Shown here piece after piece: positions 26,195 to 34,602 of a stretch of DNA of 64,000 nt. This stretch comes from VRUE01 sp963753585. Lineage in GTDB: Bacteria > Actinomycetota > Thermoleophilia > Solirubrobacterales > 70-9. The translations under genes were made by a program, and so were the position numbers. The stretch lies in NCBI GenBank assembly GCA_963753585.1, contig CAVWCU010000001.1, forward strand, positions 1,612,001 through 1,676,000, given 5' to 3'. Below the pieces are notes generated by a model. That model was not told the origin of the DNA. It ran no database searches and saw nothing but the letters and a program-made list of their open reading frames with translations. Each line of letters opens with the position of its first letter. The first letter of the stretch is position 1.

Positions 26195-27010
26195 ATGGCC
26201 TTGAAGTGCGTCTACACCGACCTCGACGGCACCCTGCTCGGCAAGGGCTCCTCGCTCTTCCGCGACGCCGAGGGCGCCTTCTCGCTGGCCCAATCGCGCG
26301 GCCTGGAGGCCTGCCACCGGGCCGGGGCCGAGGTCGTGATCATGTCCGGCCGCCGCGAGCCGCAGGTGCACGAGTGCGCCCGCCTGATGGGCCAGTCCTC
26401 CTACATCTACGAGGCAGGCTGCGCCTTCGCGATCGACGGCGAGACGACGCTGATGACCGGCGACCTCGTCCCCGACGAGGAGGGCACCGTCTACGAGAAG
26501 ATCGAGCAGCGCGGCATCCCAAAGCTGCTCTTCGAGCGCTACGAGGGGCGGCTCGAGTACCACGCCCCCTGGCACACGGGCCGCATCCTCTCCCACCTCT
26601 TCCGCGGCAAGGTCGACGTCGAGGAGGCCAACCGGGTGCTCGAGGCCGAAGGCCACGACGACCTGCGGTTGCTCGACAACGGTGCGATCGGCCGCGAGAT
26701 GCCGGCCGTCGACGGCCCCACCCACGCCTACCACCTGGTCCCGAAGCGGGTCAGCAAGGCCGGCGCCGTAGCCGCCCACGCCCGCGCCCGCGGCTACGAC
26801 CCAGCCGAGTGCATCGCCGTCGGCGACTCGGTCGAGGACCTCGAGGTCGCCGCCGCGGTCGGCCGCTTCTTCGTCGTCGCCAACGGTCCCGAGCGCGACC
26901 CCGGCCTGCGCGCCGCGATGCCCGCCTGGGACAACGTCACCGTCACCGAGGGCGAGATGGGCGACGGCTTTTATGAGGCTGTGGTCGCGACCCTGGTCGA
27001 GCGACGCTGA
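26195..27010 (+). CDS. HAD-superfamily phosphatase (Cof/MPGP-like)
   Basis: A 271-residue HAD hydrolase. Motif I VYTDLDGTLLGKG holds the two catalytic Asp, motif II is VVIMSGRREPQV, and the C-terminal CIAVGDSVEDLEVAAAVG is motif IV. The large cap places it with Cof-type or mannosyl-3-phosphoglycerate phosphatases. ATG 26195 begins the conserved part, and the longer frame upstream runs through the family A repeat. The substrate is not known. Confidence 0.8.
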   Translation: MALKCVYTDLDGTLLGKGSSLFRDAEGAFSLAQSRGLEACHRAGAEVVIMSGRREPQVHECARLMGQSSYIYEAGCAFAIDGETTLMTGDLVPDEEGTVYEKIEQRGIPKLLFERYEGRLEYHAPWHTGRILSHLFRGKVDVEEANRVLEAEGHDDLRLLDNGAIGREMPAVDGPTHAYHLVPKRVSKAGAVAAHARARGYDPAECIAVGDSVEDLEVAAAVGRFFVVANGPERDPGLRAAMPAWDNVTVTEGEMGDGFYEAVVATLVERR

Positions 27011-27011
27011 T

Positions 27012-27929
27012 CTAGGGATCCAGCCCGCGCACGCGGCGCGCCGCCCGGACGTAGGCGCCCTTGCCGTCCGCCGGGCCGACCTGCGGGGCGAAGCGATTCG
27101 GGTCGCTGCGCGGGCGCCTCGCGCGGCTCGCCACCGCGCGTGCGAGCTCCCGCAGCTGAAAGGCCCTCTCGCCCTCCATCCGCCGCGCCAGCTCCGCCTG
27201 CTCGTCAGAGCGACGCTCGACGTAGGAATTGCGCCGCATCGCCGAGGGCAGCTTGAAAGCCGTGAGCGCCCACGAGCAGCCAAACGAGGCGCCGGCGCCA
27301 AGCGCCCGCTCGAGCAGCTCCGTGTCCGGCGGTTGCTCGATCTCGCGGTAGTCGCGCCAGCCACCGATGCGCTTGACCAGATCGCGCCGGTGCAGGAGCG
27401 AGCTGGGCGGCAGATGCCCGCCGTCGTAACCATGCGGCTTGAAGCCGGAGATGTTGCGCATGCCGCTTCCGGGCGGGCCGATCACCTCGGAGAGGGAGAA
27501 GGCGACGTCCGCGCCCGCGCTCGCCTGCGTGACCACCAGCCGCGCCAGGTGATCGGGAGTCCAGAGGTCGTCGTGGCCGAGGTAGGCGACGAGCTCGCCG
27601 CGCGCCATCGCGATGGCGTCGTTGTTGGGAAGCGACTGGCTGCCGGCGTTCACCTCGCGGTTGTGCCAGCGGATTCGCGAATCGGCGAAGGAAGCCACGA
27701 CCGCCTCGGAATCGTCGGTACAGCAGTCCCCGACCACGATCAGCTCCCAGCGCGGATAGCTCTGTGCGCGAACCGAGCGAATCGCCCAGCGCAGAACCTC
27801 TGACCAGTTGTAGGTAGCGATGACGACGCTGACGAGGGGCGGATCGCCGACCGCCGGCGCCCGGCGCAGAGCGTTGGATGCCGCCCTGACGATGCCGCTG
27901 CCGCGGCGCCAGGCTGCCGCAGCGCTCAC
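27012..27929 (-). CDS. Glycosyltransferase family 2
   Basis: A 305-residue GT-A transferase from a GTG start. VSVVIATYNWSEVLRWAIRS, LIVVGDCCTDDSEAVV and YLGHDDLWTPDHLARL (DD metal site) are present. FSLSEVIGPPG and DTELLERALGAG follow. There is no membrane helix. The gene starts 6 bases after the RmlC-like gene on the same strand, so the pair likely serves surface polysaccharide synthesis. Confidence 0.8.
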   Translation of the reverse strand: MSAAAAWRRGSGIVRAASNALRRAPAVGDPPLVSVVIATYNWSEVLRWAIRSVRAQSYPRWELIVVGDCCTDDSEAVVASFADSRIRWHNREVNAGSQSLPNNDAIAMARGELVAYLGHDDLWTPDHLARLVVTQASAGADVAFSLSEVIGPPGSGMRNISGFKPHGYDGGHLPPSSLLHRRDLVKRIGGWRDYREIEQPPDTELLERALGAGASFGCSWALTAFKLPSAMRRNSYVERRSDEQAELARRMEGERAFQLRELARAVASRARRPRSDPNRFAPQVGPADGKGAYVRAARRVRGLDP

Positions 27930-27935
27930 CGGGGC

Positions 27936-28571
27936 TCAGCGCTCGAAGCGATACGGGATTCGATCGGTGTCGATCGGCAGCCGCGTCTTGTCGGGGTTCT
28001 CGTAGTCATAGGGAGCTGTGGGGAAATTGACCATCCGGGAATCCCCCGCGCCGACGTTCTGGACCGCGTGCCAGACCCCGCGCGGAATCCGCAGCAGGCT
28101 GCGGTGATGCTCGTCGAAGAAGAGCTCGCTGAGCTTGCCCCGTGTCGGTGAGTCAGCCCGGTCGTCGAAGAGAACCCAACGGACCGCCCCCGCCGCCAGG
28201 AACAGGCGGTCGTCGTAGGTCTCGTGCAGGATCCAGCCCTTGATCGCGCCGGGACGGATCGTCACCTCGTAGCAGTAGACCATCGGCTCCTCGGTGAAGC
28301 CCCAGCGGGGGTCGTAGGCGACGCAGATCGTGCCCCGATCGTCTGGAATCGTGCGCGCCTCGCGTATCCGCACGCCGTCGATCGGCTCGCGGCGGGCACC
28401 CTCCGGGGTCGCGAGCTGGAAGTCCTTGCGCGGTTCGTCTCCCGGCGCATTGCCGCCGGGCTCGCGCGTTCTGAGCGGAGGCGCGGCGCCTCCCCAGTCG
28501 AACCTGCCGTCTCTTTCCGATTCTCTCCCCACCCCCGCAAGCCTAGCCAGCAAATCACCCCACGGGCCCAC
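27936..28571 (-). CDS. dTDP-4-dehydrorhamnose 3,5-epimerase-like cupin
   Basis: A 211-residue cupin similar to RmlC: GVRIREARTIPDDRGTICVAY, YCYEVTIRPGAIKGWILHE, LFLAAGAVRWVLFDDR and IPRGVWHAVQNVGAGDS. The His of GWILHE corresponds to the catalytic base region. The N-terminal 50 residues are low-complexity and the GTG start is uncertain. A start about 14 codons later (GTG near 28532) is also possible. It likely modifies a sugar used by the linked GT2. Confidence 0.7.
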   Translation of the reverse strand: MGPWGDLLARLAGVGRESERDGRFDWGGAAPPLRTREPGGNAPGDEPRKDFQLATPEGARREPIDGVRIREARTIPDDRGTICVAYDPRWGFTEEPMVYCYEVTIRPGAIKGWILHETYDDRLFLAAGAVRWVLFDDRADSPTRGKLSELFFDEHHRSLLRIPRGVWHAVQNVGAGDSRMVNFPTAPYDYENPDKTRLPIDTDRIPYRFER

Positions 28572-28638
28572 GGCGGCAAGCGATCGGCGCCGTCTAGTAT
28601 CGAGTTCGCACCGAATTCAACCCCGGAAGGAGCACCTC

Positions 28639-29352
28639 TTGTCGCAGGAGAACGCGACGGTTGCCGAGCAGGAGTACCTGGAGATCATGTTCTGGCTGGA
28701 GGAGGCCGGGCTGCCGATGACCGGCGCCAACATCTCCCGCGCGATGCAACTCTCGCCCCCCACGGTGCACGAGATGATCGGCCGGCTCGTCGGCGACGGT
28801 TACGTCGAGCGCAAGCCCGACAAGTCGCTCGAATTCACCGCGTCCGGGCGCGAGCACGCCAGCCACATCGTCCGTCGGCACCGCATGATCGAGCGCTTCC
28901 TCACCGACGTGCTCGGCATCCCCTGGGACGAGGTGCACGAGGAGGCCGAGCGGATCGAGCACGCGATGTCGCCGGTGCTGGAGGAGCGGATGCGCGCGGC
29001 GATCGGCGACGCGACCACCTGCCCGCATGGACATCCGATCGTCGAGGGTGCTCGCGAGCAGGGCTCGCTGCTCTCCGACGTCGAGCCCGGCGCCGATGTG
29101 ACCGTGCTGCGCTTCGAGAACGAGGCCGAGGAGCTGCTGCACTACCTCAAGGACGCCGGCCTGTATCCCGGGTTGGAAGGGAAGGTCGAGAGCTCTGGCG
29201 AGGAGGGCGTGACGATCGCCTCCGGCGAGGGCCGCCACCAGGTGTCTCGCAGCGTCGCCGAGACGGTCTCGGTGCGCGCCGACCCGGCACCGCCACCACG
29301 GGCGACAATCCCCGAGCAGCTCGTGCTGTCCTCAGACCGCTACGGCCGCTGA
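28639..29352 (+). CDS. DtxR-family metal-dependent transcriptional regulator
   Basis: A 237-residue regulator with a TTG start, supported by GGAAGGAG at 28625-28632. The N-terminal winged helix is AEQEYLEIMFWLEEAGLPMTGANISRAMQLSPPTVHEMIGRLV. A dimerisation/metal domain follows, with HRMIERFLTDVLGIPWDEVHEEAERIEHAMS and TTCPHGHPI (Cys/His ligands). A C-terminal SH3-like FeoA domain starts near residue 150. Such proteins sense Fe(II) or Mn(II). The TTAGG-type boxes at 39.4-42.8 kb are candidate targets. Confidence 0.85.
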   Translation: MSQENATVAEQEYLEIMFWLEEAGLPMTGANISRAMQLSPPTVHEMIGRLVGDGYVERKPDKSLEFTASGREHASHIVRRHRMIERFLTDVLGIPWDEVHEEAERIEHAMSPVLEERMRAAIGDATTCPHGHPIVEGAREQGSLLSDVEPGADVTVLRFENEAEELLHYLKDAGLYPGLEGKVESSGEEGVTIASGEGRHQVSRSVAETVSVRADPAPPPRATIPEQLVLSSDRYGR

Positions 29353-29449
29353 GGCGGCGTAGTCGGCGCCTGACGGCGTCCTCGGTCGCTCACGTGCGGA
29401 GCACGCTTCGCTCCCTGCGTCCTTGCCAGGCTTGACTTCGCCGCCTCAG
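29349..29449. repeat. Long inverted repeat E1 between convergent genes
   Basis: Sixteen-base arms (29349-29364 and 29434-29449) pair with one mismatch around about 70 bases. The left arm includes the stop codon of the DtxR gene. It lies between two convergent genes and may terminate both transcripts. No second copy is seen in the window. Confidence 0.6.
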
Positions 29450-29461
29450 TCGGAGACGAAA

Positions 29462-30565
29462 CTAAGCCGGCGAGCCGGCGCGGACGCGCTCGAGGGCCCG
29501 CGCAATGCGCGCCACGCCCTCGGGGATCCGCTCGGGTGGCACACTGGCGAAGGAGAGACGCAGGCTGTTGGCTCCCCCGTCGATCATGAAGTCGGGGCCG
29601 GCGACGAAGGCGACGCCGTCGCTCTTGGCCTCGGCGAGTAGCGCCGTCGTGTCGGTGCCCTCGGCGAGATCGAGCCAGAGGAAGTAGCCGCCGCCGGGGA
29701 CGACGAACTCGGCCTCGGGGATCTGCTCGTTCAGCGCCTCGACCAACGCGTCGCGGCGAGCCCGCAGCGCATCCTTGACGAAGTCGATGTTGCGGTCGAG
29801 CCCGCCGGAGCGACAGAGCTCGAGCACCACCGACTCGGCGAGCATGTTGGGCGAGATGTAGGTCTCGTTGGCCCGTTTCGCCAGCTTCGCGATCTCGGCC
29901 CCCGGCCCGGCGAGATAGCCGACCCGCACGCCGGGGCTGACCGTCTTCGAGAAGGAGGAGGCGTGGACCACGCGGTCGGCCTTGTCGATCGAGAGCATCG
30001 TCTCCAGCGCCGCGCCCTCGAAGGGCAGCTCGCGGTAGGGGTCGTCCTCGAAGATCCAGAAGCCGTGCTCGGCGGCCAGCTCGACCAGCCGCACCCGCTT
30101 CGCGGCCGAGAGCGTGCAGCCGGCGGGGTTGTGGAAGTTGGGGATGACGTGGGCGAGCTTGATCGGGCCCTCGGCCAACGCCGCCTCGAGTGCCGCCACG
30201 TCGAGGCCGTCAGCCTCCAGCGCGACGGGCACCAGCTCGACCCCGAGCCGCTGCAGCATCAGCAGGGTGCGGTCGTAGGTCGGCTGCTCGACCACGACCC
30301 GGTCGCCAGGCTCGAGCAGATACTCGAAGAGCATCCAACCGGCCTCCAGCGACCCGTTGGCGACCATCACCTGTCCGGCGTCGAGACCTCCATGCCGCTC
30401 GGCGATCCACTCGCAGAGACCGGGATGCCCGATTCCGGTCCCGTAGGAGAGCGCCTTTTCCCAGTCCTCGGCCAGCGCGACCGCAGCCGCGTCCCGCACA
30501 GCATCCCTGGGCAGGATGTCGGCGCTGGGCGCCCCGCGTGCAAAGGAAATCGTGTCAGCAGCCAT
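29462..30565 (-). CDS. PLP-dependent aminotransferase, class I/II (MocR-domain/2-aminoadipate type)
   Basis: A 367-residue fold-type I aminotransferase. QVMVANGSLEAGWMLFEYLL, HVIPNFHNPAGCTLS, WIFEDDPYRELPFEG and HASSFSKTVSPGVRVGYL (the PLP Lys is in SFSKT) are typical of the 2-aminoadipate/LysN group. ATG 30565 is chosen, and a start 18 bases upstream is possible. It stands alone on its strand. The substrate is not assignable. Confidence 0.85.
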   Translation of the reverse strand: MAADTISFARGAPSADILPRDAVRDAAAVALAEDWEKALSYGTGIGHPGLCEWIAERHGGLDAGQVMVANGSLEAGWMLFEYLLEPGDRVVVEQPTYDRTLLMLQRLGVELVPVALEADGLDVAALEAALAEGPIKLAHVIPNFHNPAGCTLSAAKRVRLVELAAEHGFWIFEDDPYRELPFEGAALETMLSIDKADRVVHASSFSKTVSPGVRVGYLAGPGAEIAKLAKRANETYISPNMLAESVVLELCRSGGLDRNIDFVKDALRARRDALVEALNEQIPEAEFVVPGGGYFLWLDLAEGTDTTALLAEAKSDGVAFVAGPDFMIDGGANSLRLSFASVPPERIPEGVARIARALERVRAGSPA

Positions 30566-30629
30566 ACGACTCGACCCTAGCAACGCGCCAGCCCCGTCGA
30601 TTCCCAGCCCGAGGGGGGAGAACCCAGGG

Positions 30630-30675
30630 CGTGTCTGAGCTTAGAGGTGCATATGACCCCGGAAACTCAGACACG
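30630..30675. repeat. Short palindrome S5 spanning a start codon
   Basis: Ten-base arms (30630-30639 and 30666-30675) with a smaller inner GGT/ACC pairing around GCATATG. The ATG in the loop is the start of the AbiEi/DUF559 gene and the right arm is its codons 5-8. It shares the CATATG loop with S1 and S2. Confidence 0.6.
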
Positions 30676-31585
30676 GCAACGGAGTGGGGTGAAACGGGAG
30701 CGGGAACTGGCCCGACTGGCCACCCGGCAGCATGGGGTCGTCTCGCGGGATCAGCTGCTTGCGCTCGATTTTGGGGACGAGGCGATCAAGTTGCGACTCG
30801 CCGCGATGAGACTCCACGCGCTGCACCGGGAGGTCTTCGCGGTCGGACACCCACGGATCGGAGAAGCTGGGCGCCGCTGGGCTGCCGTCCGCGCATACGG
30901 AGAGGGAGCGCTGTTGAGTCATCGCAGCGCGGCGGCACTCTGGGGATTGAGGCGCCAGCGCTCCCCGCTGATCGACGTCACCGCTGCGACGGGACGCCAG
31001 GGGATCCATCGCCGCGAGGGAATCTTCATCCATCGCGGACGCCTGCGCCCGGAGGATCGTGCTGTACGCGGCGGCCTGCCGGTCACAACGGTTGCTCGCA
31101 CGCTGTTCGACCTGGCTGAATTTACGAGCCTCAAGCGCCTCGAATCCGCATGGGAGGAGGCAGACCGCCTGAGCCTCCTGCAACTGACGGCGGTCGAGGA
31201 AGTCTGCGAGCGAGGTTACGGCCGCAGGGTCCTGAAACCGATTCGCCGCCTGCTGGCCGAAGCACGCGCCGCGACGATCACCCGCTCACCCCTCGAGGAT
31301 GACTTCGCAGCCTTCTGCCGCGCCCACGTCCTCCCCACCCCTTCCTTCAACACGACCGTCCTCGGCTTCGAGGTCGACGCCCTCTGGCCCCGCGAGCGCC
31401 TCGCCGCAGAGCTCGACGGCTGGGAGTTCCACCGCCACCGCGCCGCCTTCGAGCGCGACCGAGCCCGCGACACCACCCTCCAAGCAGCCGGCTACCGAAC
31501 CATCCGCATCACCCACCGCCGCCTGCACACAGAAGCTCCCACCCTCGCGAAAGACCTCCGAGCCCTGCTCACCGCCGGTGCTTGA
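30653..31585 (+). CDS. AbiEi-type antitoxin domain plus DUF559 nuclease-like protein
   Basis: A 310-residue protein. The N-terminal winged helix (ELARLATRQHGVVSRDQLLALDFG) and LLSHRSAAALWGL match the AbiEi antitoxin N-domain. The C-terminal 90 residues match DUF559, a Vsr-like PD-(D/E)xK fold: SPLEDDFAAFCRAHVLPTP, AAELDGWEFHRHRAAFERDR, GYRTIRITHRRL. Such proteins are often multi-copy in actinobacteria and no partner toxin is adjacent. GAGG at 30644-30647 precedes the ATG, which lies in the loop of palindrome S5. The role (solo regulator or nuclease) is unknown. Confidence 0.75.
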   Translation: MTPETQTRQRSGVKRERELARLATRQHGVVSRDQLLALDFGDEAIKLRLAAMRLHALHREVFAVGHPRIGEAGRRWAAVRAYGEGALLSHRSAAALWGLRRQRSPLIDVTAATGRQGIHRREGIFIHRGRLRPEDRAVRGGLPVTTVARTLFDLAEFTSLKRLESAWEEADRLSLLQLTAVEEVCERGYGRRVLKPIRRLLAEARAATITRSPLEDDFAAFCRAHVLPTPSFNTTVLGFEVDALWPRERLAAELDGWEFHRHRAAFERDRARDTTLQAAGYRTIRITHRRLHTEAPTLAKDLRALLTAGA

Positions 31586-31607
31586 TCGTCCCTGAACCGA
31601 CGCCTCT

Positions 31608-31701
31608 GCCGGGGGGTGGCGCAGTAGGGGGAACCGCCCCCGAGGACGCTTTAGCGACCGCAGGGGGTGGTGGGTCCCCTACTGCGACAGGACCCGCCGG
31701 C
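31608..31701. repeat. Family A inverted repeat, copy A2
   Basis: Between convergent genes. It reads GGGTGGC, the variable arm GCAGTAGGGG, the core GAGGACGCTTTAGCGACCG, the complementary arm CCCCTACTGC, then GACAGGACCCGC. The 19-base core is identical to A3. An outer CCTGAACC/GGTTCAGG pair at 31591-31598 and 31713-31720 extends the symmetry over the sucD stop codon. Confidence 0.8.
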
Positions 31702-31715
31702 CCAACGACTCTGGT

Positions 31716-32591
31716 TCAGGAACCCCGCAGCACTTCGACGGCGATCTTCGCCGTCTCGGTCGGGCTTTCGCCCACCCGCACGCCCTTCGCTTCGAGCGCG
31801 TCCTTCTTCGCCTGGGCGGTGCCCGAGGAGCCGGAGATGATCGCGCCGGCGTGGCCCATCTGCTTGCCGGGCGGGGCGGTGAAGCCGGCGATGTAGGCGA
31901 CCACGGGCTTGGAGATCTCGGCGGCGATGAACTCGGCGGCGCGCTCCTCGGCGTCGCCGCCGATCTCGCCGACCATCACGATCAGCTCGGTCTCGGGATC
32001 GGCCTCGTACAGGGTGAGGATGTCGATGAAGTCGGAGCCGATGATCGGGTCGCCGCCGATGCCGACGATCGAGGAGTTACCCTCGCCCGCCTGCTTCAGC
32101 TCGTTGCCGATCTGGTAGGTCAGCGTGCCCGACTTGGAGACGACGCCGATCTTGCCCGGGTCGAAGAACTGCGCCGGGATGATGCCGACGTTGGCCTTGT
32201 CAGGGGAGAGCACGCCGGGGCAGTTCGGCCCGATCAGACGCACCCCGGCTTCTTTCGCCTTCCAGTAGGTCTTCAGCATGTCGAGGACCGGGATCCCCTC
32301 GGTGATCGCGATCACCGTCTGCACGCCGGACTCGATCGCCTCGTCGATCGCGGGTGCGGCGAAGTGCGCCGGCACGAAGATCATCGAAGTGTTCGCCCCC
32401 GCGCCCTCAACCGCCTCGGAGATCGAGTCGAAGACCGGCACCCCCTCAACGTCCTGCCCGCCCTTGCCCGGCGTGACGCCGGCGACGAGGTCGGTCCCGT
32501 AGGCGCGGTTGCGCAGGCCGTGGAAGGACCCCTCGCGCCCAGTCAGCCCGGAGACGACCAGCTTGGTCTCGCTGCCGACGATGATGCTCAT
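31716..32591 (-). CDS. sucD: Succinyl-CoA synthetase (ADP-forming) alpha subunit
   Basis: A 291-residue subunit that forms succinyl-CoA or releases succinate with ATP formation in the TCA cycle. It has the CoA-binding N-domain (TKLVVSGLTGREGSFHGLRNRAYGTDLVAGV), GPNCPGVLSP, GVVSKSGTLTYQI, and the active-site His in GHAGAIISGSSGTAQAK. Its ATG overlaps the sucC stop (ATGA), giving tight coupling for a 1:1 complex. Confidence 0.95.
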   Translation of the reverse strand: MSIIVGSETKLVVSGLTGREGSFHGLRNRAYGTDLVAGVTPGKGGQDVEGVPVFDSISEAVEGAGANTSMIFVPAHFAAPAIDEAIESGVQTVIAITEGIPVLDMLKTYWKAKEAGVRLIGPNCPGVLSPDKANVGIIPAQFFDPGKIGVVSKSGTLTYQIGNELKQAGEGNSSIVGIGGDPIIGSDFIDILTLYEADPETELIVMVGEIGGDAEERAAEFIAAEISKPVVAYIAGFTAPPGKQMGHAGAIISGSSGTAQAKKDALEAKGVRVGESPTETAKIAVEVLRGS

Positions 32592-33748
32592 GCCCCACCC
32601 GCCAGCTCGACCACCCGGCGCGCCGCGTCGAGCATCGTCGTCTCCTGGTGCAGGTTGGGAAGCGCCGCCCCGGCGAGGATCTCCAGCCCCTCCTCGGAGT
32701 TGGTGCCGTCGAGGCGCACCACCAGCGGCAGCTTCAGGTCCATCTGCTGCGAAGCGGTGACGATGCCCTTGGCGATCTCGTCGCAGCGCGTGATGCCGCC
32801 GAAGATGTTGAAGAGGATCGCCGTCACCTTTGCGTCTGAGGTGATCACGGTCAGCGCGTCGACGATCGCCTCCGCCTTGGAGCCGCCACCGGCGTCGAGG
32901 AAGTTGGCCGGCTTGCCGCCTGCCTGGGCGACGACGTCGAGTGTCGACATGCAGAGCCCGGCGCCGTTGGCGAGGATGCCGACGTTGCCGTCGAGCTTGA
33001 CGTAGGTGAGGCCCTTCTCCTTTGCCATCGCCTCCTGGGGATCGTCGGCGGTGTCGGCGATCTCGGCCAGATCCTGGTGGCGGAAGAGAGCGTTGCCGTC
33101 GATCGTCACCTTGGCGTCGAGCGCAACGACTTCGCGGTCGCCGGTGACGATCAGGGGATTGACCTCGATCAGGTTCGCGTCCTCGGAGGCTGCCACCTCG
33201 GCGAGCTTCGCCAGCACCTCGGCGGCCTGCTCGCGCACGTCCTCGTCAAGGCCGGCGGCGTCGACGATCGGCCTCGCCGCGGCAGCGTCGAAGGGCTGGG
33301 TCGGGTCGATGTGGCGCTTGACCAGCGCCTCGGGGTCATCGGCGGCGACGGCCTCGATGTCCATGCCGCCCTTGGCGGAGACCATCGCCAGCAGCTTCTT
33401 CTCGCCGCGGTCGAGGATGACCGAGGCGTAGTACTCCGAAGCGATGTCCGAGCCGCCCTCGATCCAGACCTCCTCGACCCGGAACGGGCCCTCGCCGTGC
33501 GGTCCGACGATGTCCATGCCGAGGATCGCGTCGGCAAAGGCGCGCGCCTCCTCGGCGTCCTTGGCGATCTTGATACCGCCGGCCTTGCCGCGCCCGCCGA
33601 TCAGTACCTGCGCCTTGATCGCGCAGGGATAGCCGATCCGCCCCGCCGCGGCGACCGCATCGTCGACCGTCGCGGCGACCTCGCCACTCGGCACGGCGAT
33701 GCCGTGCTTGGCGAAAAGCTGCTTGCCCTGATACTCGAGGAGGTCCAT
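32588..33748 (-). CDS. sucC: Succinyl-CoA synthetase beta subunit
   Basis: A 386-residue ATP-grasp subunit: MDLLEYQGKQLFAKHGIAVP, IKAQVLIGGRGKAGGIK (nucleotide loop), LIEVNPLIVT (metal acid), ANGAGLCMSTLDVV, NFLDAGGGS, and FNIFGGITRCDEIA. ATG 33748 begins the conserved N-terminus, and an open frame that extends to 34555 is a shadow of the divergent HAD gene. It is transcribed before sucD. Confidence 0.95.
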   Translation of the reverse strand: MDLLEYQGKQLFAKHGIAVPSGEVAATVDDAVAAAGRIGYPCAIKAQVLIGGRGKAGGIKIAKDAEEARAFADAILGMDIVGPHGEGPFRVEEVWIEGGSDIASEYYASVILDRGEKKLLAMVSAKGGMDIEAVAADDPEALVKRHIDPTQPFDAAAARPIVDAAGLDEDVREQAAEVLAKLAEVAASEDANLIEVNPLIVTGDREVVALDAKVTIDGNALFRHQDLAEIADTADDPQEAMAKEKGLTYVKLDGNVGILANGAGLCMSTLDVVAQAGGKPANFLDAGGGSKAEAIVDALTVITSDAKVTAILFNIFGGITRCDEIAKGIVTASQQMDLKLPLVVRLDGTNSEEGLEILAGAALPNLHQETTMLDAARRVVELAGGA

Positions 33749-33850
33749 GCGGAACGCGCCGCTCGGGCGCGGGCGGCACCCTATCCGACCTTCCCTCCCA
33801 AGTGCCGCGCCGCCTGCCTGCTGGGCGATTGGCATAATGCGCCGCCGCCA

Positions 33851-34534
33851 GTGCCGCTTCCAGCTCTCAAAACCATCAAATGGGTGACCACCGACTGTTA
33901 CGGCACCTTGATCGACTGGGAGAAAGGCATCATCGACGCCTGCAAGAAGGAGGCGGAGAAAGACGGCTTCAGCTTCGAGGAGGAGCCGTTCCTGGCCCGC
34001 TTCATGGAGGTCCAGGCCGAAATCATGGCTGGCTCCTATGAGCTCTACGCCGAGGTGCTGCGCCGCACGATCGTCAAGGTCGCCGGCGAGCTTGGCTGGG
34101 AGATCGAGCCCTCGCGTGCCCAGTTCCTCCCCAACAGCGTCGCCTACTGGTTGCCCTTCCGCGAGGCCAACGCGGCGATGGACCGGCTCGGCAAGCGCTA
34201 CGAGATCGGCATCATCTCCAACATCGACGACAAACTGCTCGGCATCTCCCGTCGTCACCTGCGGACCGAACTCGACCTGGTCGTCACCGCCCAGCAGGTG
34301 CGCAGCTACAAGCCGGATCCCGTCCACTTCAAAGAGGGGGCGAGGCGGATCGGCGGCAAGAAAGGCTGGGTCCACATCGGCTGCAACTACACCAACGACG
34401 TCGCGCCGCTGCTGAAAATGAAGGTGCCGGTGATCTGGGTCAACCGCCACGGCGAGAAACTCGAGGGCCGCAAAGCCCCCAGCGCGACGGTGAAGACCTT
34501 CCGCGACGCGGTAAAAAAGCTCGGCGCGTCCTGA
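33851..34534 (+). CDS. HAD-family hydrolase, haloacid dehalogenase type II-like
   Basis: A 227-residue HAD protein from a GTG start. WVTTDCYGTLIDWEKGI carries the nucleophile Asp (DCYGTLxDW is typical of 2-haloacid dehalogenases), GIISNIDDKLLGIS is motif II, VRSYKPDPVHFKEG holds the motif III Lys, and HIGCNYTNDVAPLLKM stands for motif IV. The real substrate may be a phosphate ester instead. It is divergent from sucC. Confidence 0.8.
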   Translation: MPLPALKTIKWVTTDCYGTLIDWEKGIIDACKKEAEKDGFSFEEEPFLARFMEVQAEIMAGSYELYAEVLRRTIVKVAGELGWEIEPSRAQFLPNSVAYWLPFREANAAMDRLGKRYEIGIISNIDDKLLGISRRHLRTELDLVVTAQQVRSYKPDPVHFKEGARRIGGKKGWVHIGCNYTNDVAPLLKMKVPVIWVNRHGEKLEGRKAPSATVKTFRDAVKKLGAS

Positions 34535-34602
34535 GCGACCTCTAGCGTTTCGCAACTTCGGCGGGCGCCGTTGTTTCGACCAGGTAGGTCGACCGCCGGC
34601 AA

